Of a stretch of DNA of 55,319 nucleotides, positions 43,316 through 52,115 are shown piece by piece. A model generated the notes under the pieces. The model saw only the letters and a program-made list of their open reading frames with translations. It had not been told where the DNA came from and did not search any database. Each line of letters opens with the position of its first letter. Within the stretch, counting starts at the first letter, position 1. This DNA is from Modestobacter excelsi. Lineage in GTDB: Bacteria; Actinomycetota; Actinomycetes; Mycobacteriales; Geodermatophilaceae. The stretch spans positions 1 through 55,319 of the forward strand of contig NZ_SJEX01000023.1 of NCBI RefSeq assembly GCF_005930495.1, read 5' to 3'. A program made the position numbers and the translations under genes.

Positions 43316-43513
43316 ATGCTCCTCGGTACACCCGCACTGGTCATCGCCGGCCTGGTCGCCCTCGGCGGCGTCGCGGCCGGGATCGTCGGCCCGTGGCTGC
43401 ACCGCCGGAACCCGGTGGAGCAGCCCCGGACGCGTCCGGCCCCGAGCAGCCCGGTACCGGTCGAGGCCCGCCGCGCCGCGGGCCCGAGCTGGTTCACGGG
43501 ACCCGGGGCCTGA
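43316..43513 (+). CDS. Small single-pass membrane protein
   Basis: 65 residues with one membrane segment (about 5-26, PALVIAGLVALGGVAAGIVG) and a Pro/Arg/Ser-rich tail ending WFTGPGA. The ATG at 43316 fits best, with GGAGGG ending 8 bases upstream; the ATG at 43310 is too close to that site. No family is recognised. Confidence 0.5.
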   Translation: MLLGTPALVIAGLVALGGVAAGIVGPWLHRRNPVEQPRTRPAPSSPVPVEARRAAGPSWFTGPGA

Positions 43514-43545
43514 CCGGCCGCTGCTCCGAGGGGGTCCTCCTGCGC

Positions 43546-43588
43546 GACGCTCGTGCTCTGCTCACCACGGTGAGCAGCGCACGAGCGT
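43546..43588. repeat. Dispersed palindromic repeat, copy 1
   Basis: ACGCTCGTGCTCTGCTCACC (43547-43566) is followed after two bases by GGTGAGCAGCGCACGAGCGT (43569-43588): 20-base arms with one mismatch. It lies between the convergent small membrane gene and the GTPase gene, so it may also act as a terminator. The 17-mer GACGCTCGTGCTCTGCT and the 12-mer AGCAGCGCACGA both recur at 54031-54070. Confidence 0.8.
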
Positions 43589-43600
43589 GCCCGGGTGAGG

Positions 43601-45199
43601 TCAGCTGCCGGCGCGGGTGACCGCGGCGCAGAACCGGTCGTGGTCGGCGCGGGCCTCGGTCAGCGGCTCGAGGACCTCGATGTCGGCCACCTCGGCCACC
43701 CGGTCGGTCAGCCGCCGGCGCACCTGCCGAGCGCGTCTGCGCGCGCCGGCGTGCACCAGCGGTCTGCTCACCAGCGCGAGCAGCAGCCCGGCGAGCAGCC
43801 CGCCCACCAGCAGCAGGGTGGGCACCGGGATGCCCTCCACCCGCGGCAGCGGGACGACGTCCTCCAGCTGCAGCAGGCCGAGCCCGACCAGGCCGAGCAG
43901 CCACAGCGCCCCGGCCAGCGCCACCAGCGCGAGCAGCCACTGCAGCCCGCCGACCGCCCGCTGCCAGATCGGCGTGCGGTCCGGCCCCAGGTCGGTGCCG
44001 GCGACGGCCCGGTCCAGCCGGTCGGCCAGCCGCTCCTCCGACAGCTCCGAGGTGCGCCGCAGCTCGTCCCGCCAGGCCTGGGGCAGCCCCTGGCCGGCGG
44101 CGTCCCGGGCCCGGCGCAGCGCCGCGTCCATGCCCGCGGTCTGCACCGCACCGGCCTCGGGCAGCGAGGTCCGGGCCGCCTCGTCCCCGAGGTGCAGCCG
44201 GCTCAGCGGGTCGGCCCGGAGCTTCGACGTCCAGCGCAGCACCGGCCAGCCGGTGTGCTGGTTCCCCCGGCGGCGCGCCGAGCGCTCGACCGCGCTGACG
44301 ACGGCCGGCACCCCGGCCGCGTTCGCGAGGGCGTCCGCCAGCCCCTCACGCTCGTCGCGGTCCTGGCTGCGGTCCTCGCCGGCGTCCGGCGCGCAGTGCT
44401 CGGCCAGCGCGGCCGCGGCGGCCCGGGCGTCGGCGGCCAGCCGGTCGGTGGCCGCCCGCCGGGCGGCCACCCGGGAGGCCAGCTCGGCGCGCAGCTCGGG
44501 CAGCCCGGCCCCGGTGCGCGCCGCGGTCGGCACGATGGGCGTCGCGGCCAGCCCCTCCCGGTCGAGCAGCCCGCGCAGGTCCGCCAGGCAGGCCCGGACC
44601 GAGGCGTCGTCCAGCCGGTCGACCTGGTTCAGGACGACGACCAGCACCCCCGCGTGCCCGGCCAGTGGCGCCAGGTACCGCGAGTGCACCGCCGCGTCGG
44701 CGTACTTCTGCGGGTCGAGCACCCAGACCAGCACGTCGACCAGCTCCACCAGCCGGTCGACCTCCAGCCGGTTCTCCAGCCGGATGCTGTCGTGGTCGGG
44801 CAGGTCGAGCAGCACCAGCCCGTCCAGCGCGGGCTCGGCCGGCTGCACCCGGTGCCGGCGCGGCACCTGAAGCCAGTCCAGCAGCCGGTCGGCGCCGTGC
44901 TCGCCCCACACGCTGGCGTGCGCGACGCCGGTGGTCGGCCGGCGCACCCCGGGGGTGCTCACCTCACTGCCGCTCAGCGCGTTGAACAGGGTGGACTTGC
45001 CGCTGCCGGTCGCCCCGGCGAGCGCGACGACGGTCGCGTCACCGAGCGCCTCCCGGGCACCGGCCTTGGCCAGCAGGGTGCGGGCACGGGGCACCTCCGG
45101 CACGTCGAGCCGGCCCTCGGCGACCTCGACCGCCTCGCGCAGCGCGGCCAGCCGGTCGGTCAGGGAGAGCTCGGTGCGCCGCCCGCCGCCCAGCCTCAC
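43601..45199 (-). CDS. Dynamin-like/YfjP-type GTPase with C-terminal membrane helices
   Basis: 532 residues. The P-loop is GATGSGKSTLFNALSG (62-77), G3 is LLDLPDHDS and G4 is VLNQVDRL. The middle is long and helical, and two membrane helices lie near 425-460 and 470-495 before a basic coiled end. The GTG at 45199 overlaps the upstream GTPase stop (GTGA), so the two are made together. In Streptomyces a pair of adjacent dynamin-like genes, dynA and dynB, aids sporulation septation. I think this pair is related in arrangement, without certainty of orthology. The frame is open far upstream only as a shadow of its partner. Confidence 0.8.
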   Translation of the reverse strand: MRLGGGRRTELSLTDRLAALREAVEVAEGRLDVPEVPRARTLLAKAGAREALGDATVVALAGATGSGKSTLFNALSGSEVSTPGVRRPTTGVAHASVWGEHGADRLLDWLQVPRRHRVQPAEPALDGLVLLDLPDHDSIRLENRLEVDRLVELVDVLVWVLDPQKYADAAVHSRYLAPLAGHAGVLVVVLNQVDRLDDASVRACLADLRGLLDREGLAATPIVPTAARTGAGLPELRAELASRVAARRAATDRLAADARAAAAALAEHCAPDAGEDRSQDRDEREGLADALANAAGVPAVVSAVERSARRRGNQHTGWPVLRWTSKLRADPLSRLHLGDEAARTSLPEAGAVQTAGMDAALRRARDAAGQGLPQAWRDELRRTSELSEERLADRLDRAVAGTDLGPDRTPIWQRAVGGLQWLLALVALAGALWLLGLVGLGLLQLEDVVPLPRVEGIPVPTLLLVGGLLAGLLLALVSRPLVHAGARRRARQVRRRLTDRVAEVADIEVLEPLTEARADHDRFCAAVTRAGS

Positions 45200-46896
45200 G
45201 CCCGGGCCCCGCGGGCGGTGGCCAGCCCGGCGACCGCGGCGCGCAGCTCGGCTGCGGCGTCCGGGGTGGGCGCCACGTCGTCCAGCAGCTCGGCGAACCG
45301 GTCCTGCTCCATGCGCAGCACCCGGTCGGCGCGGGCGTCCAGGTCGGCCCGGGCCTGCACCGCGAGCTCCCGGACGGCGTTGTCGCCGAACACCGCCTCC
45401 AGCAGCCGCTGACCGACCGCGGTGGTGCCACCGGCGATGACGACCTCGGCGCCGGAGAGCCCCGCGGTGGAGGCGAAGACGGCGATCATCAGCGCCGCAC
45501 CGGCGCCGTTGACCCCCCAGGACAGCAGCCGGGCCTGCGACCGCTTGCCCGCGCCCTCCCGGCGGACCAGCTCCAGCACGAAGCCCTGCCAGTCGCGCAC
45601 CTCGTCGGCGGCCACCCCGGTGAAGGCCGGGGACACGCCGTCCAGCTCGGTCTCCCGGCCGCCGATCAGCGCGATGCCGCCGGGCAGCGTGCGCCAGGCG
45701 GTGACGGTCTTCTCCGCCGCCCGGTCGGCCTCCGCGCGCAGCAGCAGCTCGACGCCGGACTCGAGCGCGCCCTGCAGGTCCGCGGCCGGGTTGGGCCGGC
45801 CGCTGAACGCCGCGGCCACCCGGTCGCGCAGCCGGCCGACCTGACCCTGCAGGCTGCGCATCCACTCGCCGGTGCCGACGAACTCCTGCCAGCGGGCGAG
45901 CACCTCCCCGCGCAGCAGGCTGCCGTTGCCCACGCCCTCGTCGATCGCGGCGCGGGCCCGGGCGTAGGCGGCGTCCACGGCGGCCCGGAGCGCCTCGGCG
46001 GAGGTCGCCTGCTCCTCCACGCCGGCGACGACGGCGTCGACCCGGCCGCTGAGGCTCTCCAGCGCGCCGGCCAGCGTCTGCCGGACGACGGCGGCCCGCT
46101 GCTCCTGGTCGGCGGCGAGCCCGTGCAGCCAGTCCCGCAGCGGCGCCACCTGGTCCGCGGGCAGGAAGCCGTCGACCAGCGGCCGTTCCTCGACGACGAA
46201 CAGCCGGGCGCCGCCCAGCCCGCCGCGCTGCAGCATCCCGGCCAGGTCCTCGGCCACCTCGCCGACCGCCTCGGGCGGCACCCGGTCCAGCACGACGGCC
46301 AGGGCGGTGCCCCGCTCCTGCGCCGTCCGCAGCAGGTCCCACGGGACGGCGTCGGCGTACCGGGCCGCCGTGGTGACGAACACCCACAGGTCGGCCGCGC
46401 CCAGCAGCTGCCCGGCGAGCTCGCGGTTGGCCTCCACGACCGAGTCGACGTCCGGGGCGTCGACGAGGGCCAGGCCGGGCGGCAGGGCGTCGGTGGGCAC
46501 GAGCGTGATGCCGCTCATCGTGTCGCCCTCGCCCGTGGTGCGGGCCATCCCCGGGAGCACCCGGTCGCCGGAGAAGGCGCCCACGTCGGCGGTCGAGCAG
46601 ACCAGCACCGGCGAGCGGGTCGTCGGCCGGAGCACGCCCGGGGTGGTCACCCGGGCGCCGAGCACGCTGTTGACCAGCGTGGACTTGCCGGCGCCGGTGG
46701 AGCCGCCGACGACGGTCAGCAGCGGGGCGTCCAGGTCACGCAGGCGGGGCAGGAGGTAGTCGTCGACCTGGTCGACGACGGCGCGGGCGGTTCGGGCGGC
46801 GGCATCGCGGCCGGTGGTCGCCAGGCCCAGCGGTGCCGCGGCGACGGAGTCGCGCAGCCGCTGCAGGGCGTCCGGCAGCCCGGTCGGGGTGGTCAT
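45196..46896 (-). CDS. Dynamin-family GTPase, first gene of the pair
   Basis: 566 residues. P-loop GGSTGAGKSTLVNSVLG (64-80), switch I region TTPGVLRPTTRSPVLV, G3-type LALVDAPDVDS, and VLDRVPPEA near the G4 position without a clear NKxD. A long helical stalk-like region follows, and a hydrophobic stretch near 475-515 (LMIAVFASTAGLSGAEVVIA) could insert in the membrane. The ATG at 46896 is used. The product probably works as a heteromer with the downstream GTPase in membrane remodelling or division, which is inference from pairing. Confidence 0.8.
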   Translation of the reverse strand: MTTPTGLPDALQRLRDSVAAAPLGLATTGRDAAARTARAVVDQVDDYLLPRLRDLDAPLLTVVGGSTGAGKSTLVNSVLGARVTTPGVLRPTTRSPVLVCSTADVGAFSGDRVLPGMARTTGEGDTMSGITLVPTDALPPGLALVDAPDVDSVVEANRELAGQLLGAADLWVFVTTAARYADAVPWDLLRTAQERGTALAVVLDRVPPEAVGEVAEDLAGMLQRGGLGGARLFVVEERPLVDGFLPADQVAPLRDWLHGLAADQEQRAAVVRQTLAGALESLSGRVDAVVAGVEEQATSAEALRAAVDAAYARARAAIDEGVGNGSLLRGEVLARWQEFVGTGEWMRSLQGQVGRLRDRVAAAFSGRPNPAADLQGALESGVELLLRAEADRAAEKTVTAWRTLPGGIALIGGRETELDGVSPAFTGVAADEVRDWQGFVLELVRREGAGKRSQARLLSWGVNGAGAALMIAVFASTAGLSGAEVVIAGGTTAVGQRLLEAVFGDNAVRELAVQARADLDARADRVLRMEQDRFAELLDDVAPTPDAAAELRAAVAGLATARGARA

Positions 46897-46941
46897 GGTC
46901 AGCTACGTGCCCGCCCCGGTGGATCTTCACCCCTCGACCGT

Positions 46942-47907
46942 TCAGCCGGCTCCGGCGAGGCCTGCTCCGGCCAGGTCGGCAACGGCCTCGGCGCACCCCC
47001 AGGACAGCGTGACCCCGGCACCGCCGTGGCCGTAGCAGGCGATCACCGGCACGGCGTCACCCGGGACGTGCTCGAGCCGGATGCTCTCGCGCCCCGGCCG
47101 CAGCCCGACGGCCCGGGAGAGGACCGGCTGCCCGGCCAGCGCCGGGACCAGGGCCGCGGTGCGCGCCAGGATCGAGGCCTCGACGGCGGGGTCGACGGCC
47201 AGTTCCCAGGACCCGACCTCGGCCACCCCGCCGCAGACCACGTCCGCCCGCCGGGCCACCACGTAGGTGAGGCCCTCCGGGTGCTCGTCGTCGGTGAGCC
47301 AGTCGGTGATCCCCGGGTTGGCCACCCGCACGACCTGGCCGCGGACGGGGAACAGCGAGTCGTCGTCCAGCAGTTCCCCCGACCGCAGCCCGGCGGCGAC
47401 CACGACCAGGTCCGCCGAGCCGGCCAGCTCGTCGACCGCCGGGACGGTGCGCGGGGAGAAGCCGACGCCGAGCGCCGCGCACCGGGCCGCCAGCCAGGGC
47501 AGGTACTGCGACCCGGTGATCACCGGCACCGTCGCGCGGACCCCGCTCAGCGCACCGGGCGGCAGCTCGGCGGGCAGCGCCTCGCGGGCCGCGGGGACCG
47601 CCGCCGTCCAGGACCGATCGGCCCCCGGCGCCCGCTCCACGACCGTCCCCTCCCGCAGGTCCACGCCGGTCCCGGGGTCCTCGGCGAGCTCGGCGAACCG
47701 GATCAGCGACCGGGCCAGCCACCGCGGCATCGACGGGGACGCCCCGGCCCGGTAGGGGAACCACACCGCGGCCGCGACGGCGGACACGCTGTCCGCGGCC
47801 GTCCGGTCGGCGACCACGGTCACCCGGTCACCGGCGCGGGCAAGCTCGTGGGCGACGCTCAGCCCGATGACCCCGGCGCCGACGACGGTGACCCGGCGCG
47901 GCGTCAC
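46942..47907 (-). CDS. FAD-dependent D-amino-acid oxidase-like protein
   Basis: 321 residues. The N-terminal FAD site is VTVVGAGVIGLSVAHELA. LVVVAAGLRSGELL follows near 185, then FPVRGQVVRVANPG and the C-terminal CYGHGGAGVTLSWG, the conserved block around the flavin ring in DAO. RVTVVADR closes the first Rossmann unit. D-amino-acid oxidases deaminate D-amino acids to keto acids with release of hydrogen peroxide. Substrate preference (neutral or acidic side chains) cannot be assigned. Confidence 0.82.
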   Translation of the reverse strand: MTPRRVTVVGAGVIGLSVAHELARAGDRVTVVADRTAADSVSAVAAAVWFPYRAGASPSMPRWLARSLIRFAELAEDPGTGVDLREGTVVERAPGADRSWTAAVPAAREALPAELPPGALSGVRATVPVITGSQYLPWLAARCAALGVGFSPRTVPAVDELAGSADLVVVAAGLRSGELLDDDSLFPVRGQVVRVANPGITDWLTDDEHPEGLTYVVARRADVVCGGVAEVGSWELAVDPAVEASILARTAALVPALAGQPVLSRAVGLRPGRESIRLEHVPGDAVPVIACYGHGGAGVTLSWGCAEAVADLAGAGLAGAG

Positions 47908-47923
47908 CCGGCGCCCCCAGCGG

Positions 47924-48409
47924 TCACTCGCGCACCGGCCAGGCGACGACCGGGCCCAACGCGACGCGGGCGTCGTCCACCCCGTCGTCGGGACGGACGA
48001 CCTCGGCGTGCTCGTGGCTGCCCGCCGCGTGCGCGAGCGCGGCCAGCAGCAGGGTGAGCTCCGCCCGGTCCACCCCCGCGGTCAGGTCGGCGAGGTCGAC
48101 CGGCTGGCCGTCGGCGAGGCCGGCCGCCGCCCGCAGCAGGCGGAGCTGGCCACCGCTGCCGGAGATCGCGCCGCTGCGCAGGGCGCCGTCGAGGTCGGCC
48201 CACTGGACCGCGGCCCAGGGACCGCCGTCGGCGTCGCCGTCCAGCGCGATGGCGATCAGACCGGCGGCCTGCAGCCGGGGCAGCCAGTGGCCGGAGTTGG
48301 CCAGCAGCAGCACGGCGGCCTCGGCGGCGTAGTCGCCGACCGCCGCCCGGAGCAGCGCGCTCTCCACGTCCAGCAGGTCCAGGTCGATCGCCCGCGGTTC
48401 ACCGATCAC
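47924..48409 (-). CDS. Hypothetical protein, unknown function
   Basis: 161 residues, soluble, rich in Ala, Leu and Asp. Stretches such as SALLRAAVGDYAAEAAVLLL and LTLLLAALAHAAGSHEHAEV suggest helices, alternating with short strands near VVRPDDGVDDARVALGPVV. No family is recognised. The GTG at 48409 overlaps the stop of the clipped glyoxalase-like frame (GTGA) and has GGAGG about 9 bases upstream. It ends 16 bases before the start of the DAO-like gene, so both are probably in one transcript. Confidence 0.6.
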   Translation of the reverse strand: MIGEPRAIDLDLLDVESALLRAAVGDYAAEAAVLLLANSGHWLPRLQAAGLIAIALDGDADGGPWAAVQWADLDGALRSGAISGSGGQLRLLRAAAGLADGQPVDLADLTAGVDRAELTLLLAALAHAAGSHEHAEVVRPDDGVDDARVALGPVVAWPVRE

Positions 48410-48759
48410 GGCAGTGCACCTCCACGGCAGAGCGCCCCCACGGCAGAGCACTGGTGTGCATCCGACCCCACTCTGCCCGCAGGGTCCGACAGAACCGCAC
48501 GGCCCACCGTCGCGACCGGATCGTGACCGACGGGTGCCGACCGCGGGTCAGGGGGTCGCCGGGGCGCGCTCGGCGTCGCTGCGCCCTCGATGAACAGCAA
48601 CCGCTGCCCGCCGTCCGGCGCGGCGATGAGGCACTCCTCGTGGCCCGGTCCGTTCGGGTCGTCCGGGTCCTCGGCGAACCCCAGCACCGCCGACCAGAAC
48701 AGCGAGAGCGCGTAGGCGTCGGTGCAGTCGAACGTCGTGTGCGAGATGCGTGCGGTCAT
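48406..48759 (-). CDS. Glyoxalase-like (VOC) protein, C-terminal half lost
   Basis: 117 residues. The first 60 match the start of a glyoxalase-like VOC domain (ISHTTFDCTDAYALSLFWSA, VLGFAEDPDDPNGPGHEECL, then IAAPDGGQRLLFIE). After that the sequence becomes Pro/Arg/Ser-rich and none of the expected later strands (the usual GxGWVVxADPEGNEF block) is present. The frame runs on through two copies of GCTCTGCCGTGG and ends by overlapping the next gene as GTGA. Either a decayed gene or one whose 3' half was replaced. Without the second half the domain should not form a normal metal site. Confidence 0.55.
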   Translation of the reverse strand: MTARISHTTFDCTDAYALSLFWSAVLGFAEDPDDPNGPGHEECLIAAPDGGQRLLFIEGAATPSAPRRPPDPRSAPVGHDPVATVGRAVLSDPAGRVGSDAHQCSAVGALCRGGALP

Positions 48760-48817
48760 GGGCGGCAGGCTCGCCGTCCGCGGGCCGGGGTGTCCACGGG
48801 ATCGCCGGGCCCAGGCT

Positions 48818-49462
48818 CTAGAGCGAGGCCAGCGCCGCGACCACGTCGGCCGGGGTGGCGGCGATGGCCGCCGCACCGGCCGCGGCCAGCTCGCCGGGCA
48901 GCGCCGGGCCCCAGCCGGCGCCCACGCAGGGCAACCCGTGCGCGGCGGCGCCCAGCACGTCCTGCGACCGGTCGCCGACCAGCACCGGCCGCTCGCCGGC
49001 CGGGTGCGCGGCCAGCGCGGCGGCCACCACCTCGTGCTTGTGCCGCACCGTGCCGTCCAGCGTCGCGCCGTGCACGCCGGCGAACGCCGTCAGCAGACCC
49101 GCGTGCTCGAGGACCTGCACCGCGAACGGCTCGGGCTTGCTGGTCGCCACGGCGAGGGTCGCCCCATCGGCGCGGAGCGCGGCCAGCAGCTCGGGGATGC
49201 CGGGGTACACGTGGGCGTCGAACATCGCGCCGGCCCGGTAGTGCGCGCGGTAGGCGGCCACCGCCCGGTCGATGTCGTCGCCGACCAGACCGAGGGCGCC
49301 GGCGAAGCCGTCCTGCAACGGTGGGCCCACCATCGACCGCAGCTGCGCCGGCGTCGGCTCGGGGAGGCCGAGCTCGGCCGCGGCGACCCGGACCGAGGCC
49401 CAGATCCCCGGCGTCGAGTCGACCAGCGTGCCGTCCATGTCGAGGAGCACCAGCCGGCTCAT
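48818..49462 (-). CDS. HAD hydrolase, phosphoglycolate phosphatase-like
   Basis: 214 residues. Motif I LLDMDGTLVDST carries Asp8 and Asp10, motif II is VATSKPEPF and motif III/IV is VLVGDRSQDVLGAAAHGLPC. The cap domain between motifs I and II is helical (subclass IA). It could act on phosphoglycolate, pyrophosphate or a nucleotide; no specificity motif is visible. The ATG overlaps the cobK stop (ATGA). Confidence 0.82.
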   Translation of the reverse strand: MSRLVLLDMDGTLVDSTPGIWASVRVAAAELGLPEPTPAQLRSMVGPPLQDGFAGALGLVGDDIDRAVAAYRAHYRAGAMFDAHVYPGIPELLAALRADGATLAVATSKPEPFAVQVLEHAGLLTAFAGVHGATLDGTVRHKHEVVAAALAAHPAGERPVLVGDRSQDVLGAAAHGLPCVGAGWGPALPGELAAAGAAAIAATPADVVAALASL

Positions 49463-50190
49463 CGGCCGCGCAGCCAGGCCAGTGCCTCGTCGACCGTCGC
49501 CACGGTCTCGACGCCGGCCGGCAGCGGTGGCCGGCGTACCAGCACGACCGGGATGCCCAACTCGCGGGCGGCGGTCAGCTTCGCCTCGGTCAGGTGCCCA
49601 CCGGAGTCCTTGGTGACGACGACGTCCACCGCGTGCTCGCGCATCAGCGCCAGCTCGTCGGCGACGCTGAACGGTCCGCGGTCCAGCAGCAGGGTCGCGC
49701 CGGCGGGCAGCGGCTCGTCGGGCGGGTCGACCGAGCGCACCAGCACCCGCCCGGGCAGGTCGGCGAACGCGCGCACGCCCTGCCGGCCGGTGGTGAGGAA
49801 GACGCTGGAGCGGTCGGCGACGGCCGCGGCGGCCTCGGCCAGCGAGCCGACGGACCGCCAGTCGTCCCCGGGCTGCGGCGTCCAGCCCGGCCGCTGCAGC
49901 CGCAGCAGCGGGGTGCCGCGCGCCGCCGCGGCGGCCGCCGCCGAGGCGGTGATCCCGGCGGCGAACGGGTGGGTCGCGTCCACGACGGCCCGCGGGCGGT
50001 GCTCGGCCAGCCAGTCGGCCAGCCCCTCCGCGCCGCCGAAACCGCCGACCCGCACCGGCCCCTCGGGCAGCACCGGCTCGGCCGTCCGGCCGGCCAGGCT
50101 GGAGAGCACGTCCACACCGTCGGCGACCAGCGCCGCGGCGAGCTGCCGCGCCTCCCCCGTGCCGCCGAGCACCAGCACCTGACCGGTCAC
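49459..50190 (-). CDS. cobK: Precorrin-6A reductase
   Basis: 243 residues. N-terminal VLVLGGTGEARQLAAALVAD is the CobK/CbiJ start. Further blocks are VVDATHPFAAGITASAAAAA, LLRLQRPGWTPQPGDDW, VFLTTGRQGVRAFADLPG and VVTKDSGGHLTEAKL. It reduces precorrin-6A to precorrin-6B with NADPH. GTG start at 50190, only 26 bases from the divergent cbiD start, so their promoters must overlap. Its stop overlaps the HAD gene start. Confidence 0.9.
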   Translation of the reverse strand: MTGQVLVLGGTGEARQLAAALVADGVDVLSSLAGRTAEPVLPEGPVRVGGFGGAEGLADWLAEHRPRAVVDATHPFAAGITASAAAAAAARGTPLLRLQRPGWTPQPGDDWRSVGSLAEAAAAVADRSSVFLTTGRQGVRAFADLPGRVLVRSVDPPDEPLPAGATLLLDRGPFSVADELALMREHAVDVVVTKDSGGHLTEAKLTAARELGIPVVLVRRPPLPAGVETVATVDEALAWLRGR

Positions 50191-50216
50191 GTGGACGCAC
50201 CCCCGAGAATGGCTCC

Positions 50217-51296
50217 GTGAGCAGGGACGGCGCGGGGCTGAGGCACGGCTGGACGACGGGCGCCTGCGCCACCGCCGCGACCACCGCCGCCTACACCGCG
50301 CTGCTGACCGGGGAGTTCCCCGACCCTGTGACGATCGACCTGCCGGGTGGCCGGCACCCGTCGTTCGCGCTGGCCCGCGAGGCCCTGGACGGCGCCCGCG
50401 CCACGGTCGGCATCGTCAAGGACGCCGGTGACGACCCCGACGTCACCCACGGCGCGCTGGTGTCCGCGACGGTCACGCTCGGCGAGCCCGGCAGCGGTGT
50501 GGTCTTCCGGGCCGGCGCAGGCGTGGGGACGGTGACCAAGCCCGGCCTGCCGCTGGCGGTGGGCGAGCCGGCGATCAACCCGATGCCGCGGCAGTTCATG
50601 ACCGAGCACGTCGTCGCGGTGGCCGGCCGGTTCGGCGGTGCCGGGGACGTCGTCGTCGAGGTGTCGGTGGAGAACGGGGCCGAGCTGGCCCGCAGGACCT
50701 GGAACCCGCGGCTCGGGATCCTCGGCGGCCTGTCGATCCTGGGCACCACGGGCGTCGTCGTCCCGTACTCCTGCTCGTCGTGGATCGACTCGATCCGCCG
50801 GGGGATCGACGTGGCCCGCGCCGCCGGGCACACCCACGTGGCCGGCTGCACCGGCTCGACCAGCGAGCGGACCGTGCAGCAGCTCTACGGCCTGCCCGAG
50901 GACGCGTTGCTCGACATGGGCGACTTCGCCGGTGCGGTGCTCAAGTACCTGCGCCGGCACCCGGTCCCCCGGCTGACCGTCGCCGGCGGCATCGGGAAGC
51001 TCGCGAAGCTGGCCGAGGGGCACCTGGACCTGCACTCGGGCCGGTCGCAGGTCTCGTTCGCGGCGCTGGCCGACCTGGTCGCCGGGGCCGGCGCCGACGG
51101 TGAGCTGGTCGAGGGCGTGCGGACGGCGAACAGCGCGCTCGACGCGCTGCTGCAGTCCCAGGCCGCCGGGCTTCCGCTGGGCGACCTCGTCGCCGCCGGC
51201 GCTCGCCGGACGGCGGAGGCCGTGCTGCTCGGGGCCCCGGTCGAGGTGGACGTCGTGGTCATCGACCGGGCCGGGAGGATCGTCGGTCGCGCCTGA
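50217..51296 (+). CDS. cbiD: Cobalt-precorrin-5B C1-methyltransferase type (CbiD)
   Basis: 359 residues. Family blocks are RHGWTTGACATAATTAAYTA, VGIVKDAGDDPDVTHGALV, NPRLGILGGLSILGTTGVV and VAGGIGKLAKLAEGHLDLHS. CbiD methylates C1 after loss of the C2 unit in the anaerobic pathway. No cobF is seen here, while cobG and cobN of the aerobic pathway are present; CbiD probably fills the CobF step. GTG start at 50217. Convergent with cobM, two bases apart. Confidence 0.92.
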   Translation: MSRDGAGLRHGWTTGACATAATTAAYTALLTGEFPDPVTIDLPGGRHPSFALAREALDGARATVGIVKDAGDDPDVTHGALVSATVTLGEPGSGVVFRAGAGVGTVTKPGLPLAVGEPAINPMPRQFMTEHVVAVAGRFGGAGDVVVEVSVENGAELARRTWNPRLGILGGLSILGTTGVVVPYSCSSWIDSIRRGIDVARAAGHTHVAGCTGSTSERTVQQLYGLPEDALLDMGDFAGAVLKYLRRHPVPRLTVAGGIGKLAKLAEGHLDLHSGRSQVSFAALADLVAGAGADGELVEGVRTANSALDALLQSQAAGLPLGDLVAAGARRTAEAVLLGAPVEVDVVVIDRAGRIVGRA

Positions 51297-51298
51297 CA

Positions 51299-52039
51299 TC
51301 AGCGCGGCCGCGTCGTCGAGTAGAGGTGGCTGTCGAGGAACTGCTCGGCGGCCAGCACCCGGCCGACGACCACCACCGCGGTCCGCCGGACGCCGGCCGC
51401 GGTCACCTGGCCGGCGATGTCGGCGAGCGTGCCGCGGAGCACCCGCTCGTCGTCCCGGCTGGCCCGGGCCACCACCGCGACCGGGCAGTCGTCGCCGTAG
51501 TGCGCGGCCAGTTCCGGTGCGAGCTCGTCCATCCGCTGCACCGCCAGGTGCAGCACCAGGGTGGCACCGGTCGCTGCGTAGGCGGCCAGCTCCTCCCCCG
51601 GCGGCATGGGCGTCGACCGGGCCGACGTCCGGGTGAGGACGACGGTCTGCGCCACCCCCGGCACGGTGAGCTCCCGCCGGAGCGAGGCCGCAGCGGCGGC
51701 GAACGCCGGCACCCCCGGGACGACGTCGTAGGGCACCCCCGCGGCGTCCAGCCGGCGCATCTGCTCGGCCATCGCGCTGTAGACCGACGGGTCGCCGGAG
51801 TGCAGCCGGGCGACGTCCTGTCCGGCCCGGTGCGCGGCGACCAGCTCGGCGGTGATCTGGTCGAGGTCCAGGTCGGCGGTGTCGACCAGCCGGGCGCCCG
51901 CCGGCGCGGTGTCCAGCAGCTCGCGCGGGACGAGCGCGCCGGCGTAGAGGCAGACCGGCGCCGACGCGATCAGCCGCGCGGCCCGCACGGTGACCAGGTC
52001 CGGCGCCCCCGGCCCTGCCCCGATGAAGTGGATCGTCAC
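51299..52039 (-). CDS. cobM: Precorrin-4 C11-methyltransferase
   Basis: 246 residues, one tetrapyrrole methylase domain: VHFIGAGPGAPDLVTV-like start (THFIGAGPGAPDLVTVRAAR with Ile for Thr at the first position), LHSGDPSVYSAMAEQM, VVPGVPAFAAAAASLRREL and LVLHLAVQRMDELAPEL. It methylates C11 of precorrin-4 to give precorrin-5. It lies 76 bases downstream of cobL on the same strand. Confidence 0.92.
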   Translation of the reverse strand: MTIHFIGAGPGAPDLVTVRAARLIASAPVCLYAGALVPRELLDTAPAGARLVDTADLDLDQITAELVAAHRAGQDVARLHSGDPSVYSAMAEQMRRLDAAGVPYDVVPGVPAFAAAAASLRRELTVPGVAQTVVLTRTSARSTPMPPGEELAAYAATGATLVLHLAVQRMDELAPELAAHYGDDCPVAVVARASRDDERVLRGTLADIAGQVTAAGVRRTAVVVVGRVLAAEQFLDSHLYSTTRPR

Positions 52040-52115
52040 ACTGCGATCCTCACGGATCGCACCGCGGCCAGGTGCCGTGCCCCATGACCGGGAGCCGCTC
52101 CCGGCGACAGGATCC

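Noticed and set aside
43601-46387. A single 928-residue minus-strand frame
   Set aside because: Its first 396 residues are an out-of-frame reading of the upstream dynamin-like gene (Arg/Gly/Ala-rich). The real gene starts at GTG 45199, overlapping the upstream stop.
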